A stretch of DNA of 8,245 bases from Cytophagaceae bacterium UBA6715 (GTDB lineage Bacteria; Bacteroidota; Bacteroidia; Cytophagales; Spirosomataceae): assembly GCA_002454335.1 (NCBI GenBank), contig DKIP01000032.1, forward strand, positions 1 to 8,245, written 5' to 3'. Numbering within the stretch: the first letter of the stretch is position 1; each line of letters begins with the position of its first letter. The notes under the pieces were generated by a model. It ran no database searches. It saw nothing but the letters and a program-made list of their open reading frames with translations, and had not been told where the DNA came from. The translations under genes and the position numbers were made by a program. Below, piece after piece: positions 6,296 through 8,245 of this stretch.

Positions 6296-6592
6296 GTGAC
6301 TAAGGCAGATGTAATTGCTGAGATTTCCAGCAAAACAGGGATTGATAAAAAAGATGTATCTGAAACGTTAGAAAACTTCTTTGAAGTAGTAAAGGATAAC
6401 TTAGCGAAACAAGAAAATATTTATGTGCGTGGATTCGGAAGTTTTATCAACAAGAAAAGAGCGAAGAAAATCGCGCGTAATATTTCGAAAAACACGTCAA
6501 TTACGATTGATGAGCACTATGTGCCGAGCTTTAAGCCAGCAAAAGTGTTTATAGAACAAGTTAAAACAAGCACTGACCCTGCGAAAGCTTAA
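6296..6592 (+). CDS. HU-family DNA-binding protein
   Basis: A 98-residue nucleoid protein of the HU/IHF family, which binds DNA as a dimer and bends it. The start (TKADVIAEIS), the helix region (residues 4-40), the turn RGFGSF (45-50), and the flexible arm (about 52-76) leading to VPSFKPAK (76-83) are all present. The arm tip reads ARNISKNT (60-67) where canonical HU has RNP followed by a TG: the DNA-intercalating proline position holds Ile63. I recall this variant as usual for the HU copy next to RNase G in Bacteroidota, but cannot verify it here. The start is GTG at 6296, chosen because the family N-terminus begins there; the leader is A/T-rich without a Shine-Dalgarno site adjacent. First gene of its operon, 31 nt before the TPR gene. 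Confidence 0.94.
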   Translation: MTKADVIAEISSKTGIDKKDVSETLENFFEVVKDNLAKQENIYVRGFGSFINKKRAKKIARNISKNTSITIDEHYVPSFKPAKVFIEQVKTSTDPAKA

Positions 6593-6623
6593 TTCATTTG
6601 AAATAAGTTTATAGGTCAATAAA

Positions 6624-7466
6624 ATGAATAAAACGCTTGCGATCATTTTATGTGTTGGCCTTGGCTTAACAGCCCTCATTTTCCAATTGCCCAAGGGAAA
6701 TGTGAGTAATAAAACAGAAAAATCCGTGGCAGAAGGGGCAAACCGAGATGCTGCAGCCAAAGAAACTGCGCAAACGGAGTCTGAAACAAGCCATGCGACT
6801 CCCTTAACACCGGAGCAGCAAAAACAAATTGCCGGTTTAAAAGTAAATCTGCAAAATGCCAAAACAGAAGCCCAGCAAGTAGCCGCCTTGGAGAAATTGG
6901 CAACGGCTTTTATTGGCGCCGACAAATACGATAGCGCTGCCTATTATGCAGCAGATTACGCGAATAAACATGCGTCTTTGACCCATATTTTACGCGCGGG
7001 ACAATTGTTTTTTGAGGCACAAACTTATGCGATTAACGCAAAAAAAGGGCAAATCCTTGGCGAGAAAGCGCGTAATTACTTTGAAAAAGCGTTATCGCTC
7101 GATCCGAATAACCTACTGGTTAAAACGAATATGGCGATGACTTATGTAGATACACCTACACCGATGAAAGGCATAAGTCTTTTGAGGGAAGTGATTGAAC
7201 AGGAGCCGACTTTCGTGCCGGCGATATTCAATTTAGGTATATTAGCCATTAAATCGAATCAGTTTGGCAAAGGCCAAGAACGGTTCACCCAGATATTGAA
7301 GCTGGAACCAAACAACTACAAAGCCGCCTTAAACCTCGGATTTTGTTTGGCCCAGTTAGATAAAAAAGAAGAGGCTAAAAAGATTCTGAAGCGCGTTCTG
7401 AACGAAAGTAAAGATGCCGAAGAGAAAAAAGCCGCAAACGAATTGCTTGCAGAAATGCAGCATTAA
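6624..7466 (+). CDS. Membrane-anchored tetratricopeptide-repeat protein
   Basis: A 280-residue protein with one N-terminal transmembrane or uncleaved signal helix (about 4-21, after MNK, so probably N-in with the body outside the cytoplasm). A low-complexity Ala/Glu/Thr/Ser-rich stretch (25-62) links it to an all-helical body. TPR-like units are visible at about 128-160 (YFEKALSLDPNN), 163-196 (interrupted by a TPTPM insertion), 197-230 (ILKLEPNN) and 231-264 (ALNLGFCLAQLDKKEEAKKI). TPR arrays bind other proteins; the partner is unknown. The gene lies 31 nt after HU and 92 nt before the tiny basic gene, with no convincing promoter of its own. A TPR gene between HU and RNase G is a recurrent Bacteroidota arrangement as I remember it, but no function follows from that. 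Cys10 is in the hydrophobic core and not a good lipobox. Confidence 0.85.
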   Translation: MNKTLAIILCVGLGLTALIFQLPKGNVSNKTEKSVAEGANRDAAAKETAQTESETSHATPLTPEQQKQIAGLKVNLQNAKTEAQQVAALEKLATAFIGADKYDSAAYYAADYANKHASLTHILRAGQLFFEAQTYAINAKKGQILGEKARNYFEKALSLDPNNLLVKTNMAMTYVDTPTPMKGISLLREVIEQEPTFVPAIFNLGILAIKSNQFGKGQERFTQILKLEPNNYKAALNLGFCLAQLDKKEEAKKILKRVLNESKDAEEKKAANELLAEMQH

Positions 7467-7510
7467 ATACTGTAGAGATGCGGTTTACGTGTCTTCACAA
7501 CAATAGAGAA

Positions 7511-7546
7511 AGCTGAAAGTCAGCTTGGTAAATTATTAATTAATAA
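7511..7546 (+). repeat. Hairpin plus AT-rich palindrome in the leader of the bS22-like gene
   Basis: A perfect inverted repeat, AGCTGA / TCAGCT with a 3-nt AAG loop (7511-7525, extendable by one A-T pair on each side), is followed 7 nt later by a perfect 14-bp palindrome, TTATTAATTAATAA (7533-7546). Both lie in the 92-nt gap between the TPR gene and the small basic gene. There is no T-run after the hairpin, so it is not a standard terminator; it may be a processing site or a translational control element (inference). Confidence 0.5.
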
Positions 7547-7558
7547 ACGCTCAAAGCT

Positions 7559-7648
7559 ATGCCTTGCGGAAAGAAAAGAAAACGTCACAAGATTTCAACA
7601 CACAAAAGAAAAAAACGTCTTCGTAAGAATCGTCACAAGAAGAAATAA
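7559..7648 (+). CDS. Tiny basic ribosomal protein, bS22/mS38 (AURKAIP1/COX24)-like
   Basis: A 29-residue reading frame, ATG at 7559 to TAA at 7646-7648, starting MPCGKKRKRHK and ending KNRHKKK. Over half its residues are Lys or Arg, with no acidic residue. The segment from Ile12 (ISTHKRKKRLRKNR) lines up without gaps with the core of mycobacterial bS22 (as I recall it, MSKKKHRKLLRRTR), and so with the mitochondrial mS38/AURKAIP1/COX24 family, which sits in the small subunit near the decoding helix. A ribosomal role is therefore likely but rests on a short, composition-biased alignment. Codon choice (AAG/AAA, CGT) and placement between the TPR gene and an intrinsic terminator support a real gene. 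It probably shares the HU promoter. It is short enough to be lost from most automatic annotations. Confidence 0.78.
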   Translation: MPCGKKRKRHKISTHKRKKRLRKNRHKKK

Positions 7649-7690
7649 TATAAGGTTTACAGTTTCATTTTGGAATTGTTAGCAAAACCC

Positions 7691-7730
7691 AAGAACAGGC
7701 ATTTTATCTAACAATAAATAGCCTGTTTTT
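7691..7730 (+). terminator. Intrinsic terminator of the HU-TPR-bS22-like operon
   Basis: A perfect 7-bp stem, AACAGGC (7694-7700) with GCCTGTT (7721-7727), continues inward by an imperfect A/T stem (ATTTTAT with ATAAAT) to a loop near 7708-7713, and is followed by the T-run 7726-7730. Flanking A residues can pair with the T-run. This separates the operon from the RNase G gene. Confidence 0.82.
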
Positions 7731-7761
7731 GGCGTTTAATTTCCTGTATATTTTATATTCG
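7728..7761 (+). promoter_or_regulatory. Candidate promoter for the RNase G gene
   Basis: TTTG at 7728-7731 (the end of the terminator T-run) and TATATTCG at 7754-7761 (seven of eight to TAnnTTTG, the third T of TTTG replaced by C) are 22 nt apart, within the Bacteroidota range. The predicted start near 7767 gives a leader of about 33 nt. An alternative -7, TATATTTT at 7747-7754, is too close to any -33. Confidence 0.35.
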
Positions 7762-7799
7762 GGTTTAGGCCCCAATAAAACATTCTTCTTGTCAACATT

Positions 7800-8245
7800 G
7801 TGAGTAATGAATTAATCATTAATTCTACACCCAAGGGTGATAGAATAGCCCTTTTGCAAGACAAAAGGATCGTAGAATACCACATTGAACAATCGGAACC
7901 TCAATTCTCTGTAGGAGATATTTACATAGGTACGATTAAAAAATTGGTTTCTGGATTAAACGCCGCATTTATTGATATTGGTTATGAAAAAGATGCATTC
8001 TTGCATTACCATGACCTAGGTCCTAATTTACATACGCTTCAAAAATTCACCCGGGATGTCTTATCCAAAAAAGGTAAGACGATTAAACTGGAGAACTACA
8101 AACTGGAGCCAGAAATTGACAAATTAGGCAAAATCGATAAAGTACTGACTCGTGGACAATTGGCCTTAGTGCAAGTTGTCAAAGAGCCTATCTCAACGAA
8201 GGGCCCCCGCCTTTCTTGCGATATTTCCATTGCTGGACGCTTTTT
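7800..8245 (+). CDS. rng: Ribonuclease G/E family endoribonuclease (3'-truncated by window edge)
   Basis: The first 148 residues of an RNase G/E-type endonuclease, which cleaves single-stranded A/U-rich RNA in rRNA maturation and mRNA decay. The start is GTG at 7800, giving MSNELIINSTPKGDRIALL, the usual Bacteroidota N-terminus that leads into the first RNase H-like strands. The S1 RNA-binding domain begins at about residue 38 (VGDIYIGTIKKLVSGLNAAF), with the typical GYEKDAFLHYHDLG (60-73). A charged insertion (about 78-112) interrupts the S1 domain, as in other Bacteroidota RNase G proteins as far as I recall. The S1 part resumes with RGQLALVQVVKEPISTKGPRLS and the window ends in AGRF. The catalytic aspartates and Zn-link are beyond the edge. 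Whether it is closer to RNase G or E cannot be judged from this part, so the symbol is provisional. Confidence 0.92.
   Translation, partial: MSNELIINSTPKGDRIALLQDKRIVEYHIEQSEPQFSVGDIYIGTIKKLVSGLNAAFIDIGYEKDAFLHYHDLGPNLHTLQKFTRDVLSKKGKTIKLENYKLEPEIDKLGKIDKVLTRGQLALVQVVKEPISTKGPRLSCDISIAGRF

Noticed and set aside
6593..6623. TAAGTTTA as a separate promoter for the TPR gene
   Set aside because: It misses the final G of the -7 consensus and there is no TTG at the right spacing upstream. Co-transcription with HU is simpler.
6497..6925. 142-codon minus-strand frame across the HU/TPR junction
   Set aside because: It overlaps two convincing plus-strand genes and their junction. Its Cys/Phe/Ser-rich product is typical of antisense translation.
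1..8245. Mobile element, CRISPR array, defence island, toxin-antitoxin, tRNA or rRNA
   Set aside because: No transposase, integrase, direct-repeat array or structural RNA pattern was seen on either strand. The genes are conserved housekeeping or envelope types apart from the lipoprotein pair.

Overview
The window looks like an ordinary chromosomal segment of a Bacteroidota bacterium, probably of the order Cytophagales (the order is inference, not shown). The evidence is a gldE-type gene next to mutY and ssb, an HU / TPR / RNase G neighbourhood typical of the phylum, perfect TAnnTTTG promoter -7 boxes instead of sigma70 boxes, no convincing Shine-Dalgarno sites, and several GTG starts. Coding density is high. 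I see no rRNA, tRNA, insertion sequence, CRISPR array, attachment site or prophage gene.

Layout: the left edge (1-1269, + strand) is the 3' part of a UvrD/PcrA-type helicase gene. Its end overlaps, tail to tail, a five-gene minus-strand block that reads from 6144 down to 1259: mutY, ssb, gldE, then two paralogous predicted lipoproteins. gldE and the two lipoprotein genes overlap each other (11 nt, then a 4-nt GTGA stop/start) and are almost certainly translated from one message. ssb is followed by a good intrinsic terminator, so mutY/ssb and gldE/lipoproteins may be separate units. Each of mutY, ssb and gldE has a perfect TAnnTTTG box just upstream.

A 151-bp divergent promoter region (6145-6295) separates mutY from a plus-strand block: an HU-family DNA-binding protein, a membrane-anchored TPR protein, a 29-residue very basic protein that resembles the bS22/mS38 (AURKAIP1/COX24) ribosomal family, a strong intrinsic terminator, and the 5' part of an RNase G/E gene that runs off the right edge.

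Functionally the window combines DNA maintenance (helicase, MutY, SSB, HU), RNA metabolism and translation (RNase G, bS22-like protein), and an envelope module (GldE plus two outer lipoproteins). I find no clearly new system. The items most worth following are the tandem lipoprotein pair that sits where gldD lies in the gliding flavobacterium gldE locus, the tiny ribosomal-protein-like gene that length cut-offs would miss, a MutY with a shortened iron-sulphur cysteine spacing, and an HU that lacks the usual arm-tip proline.
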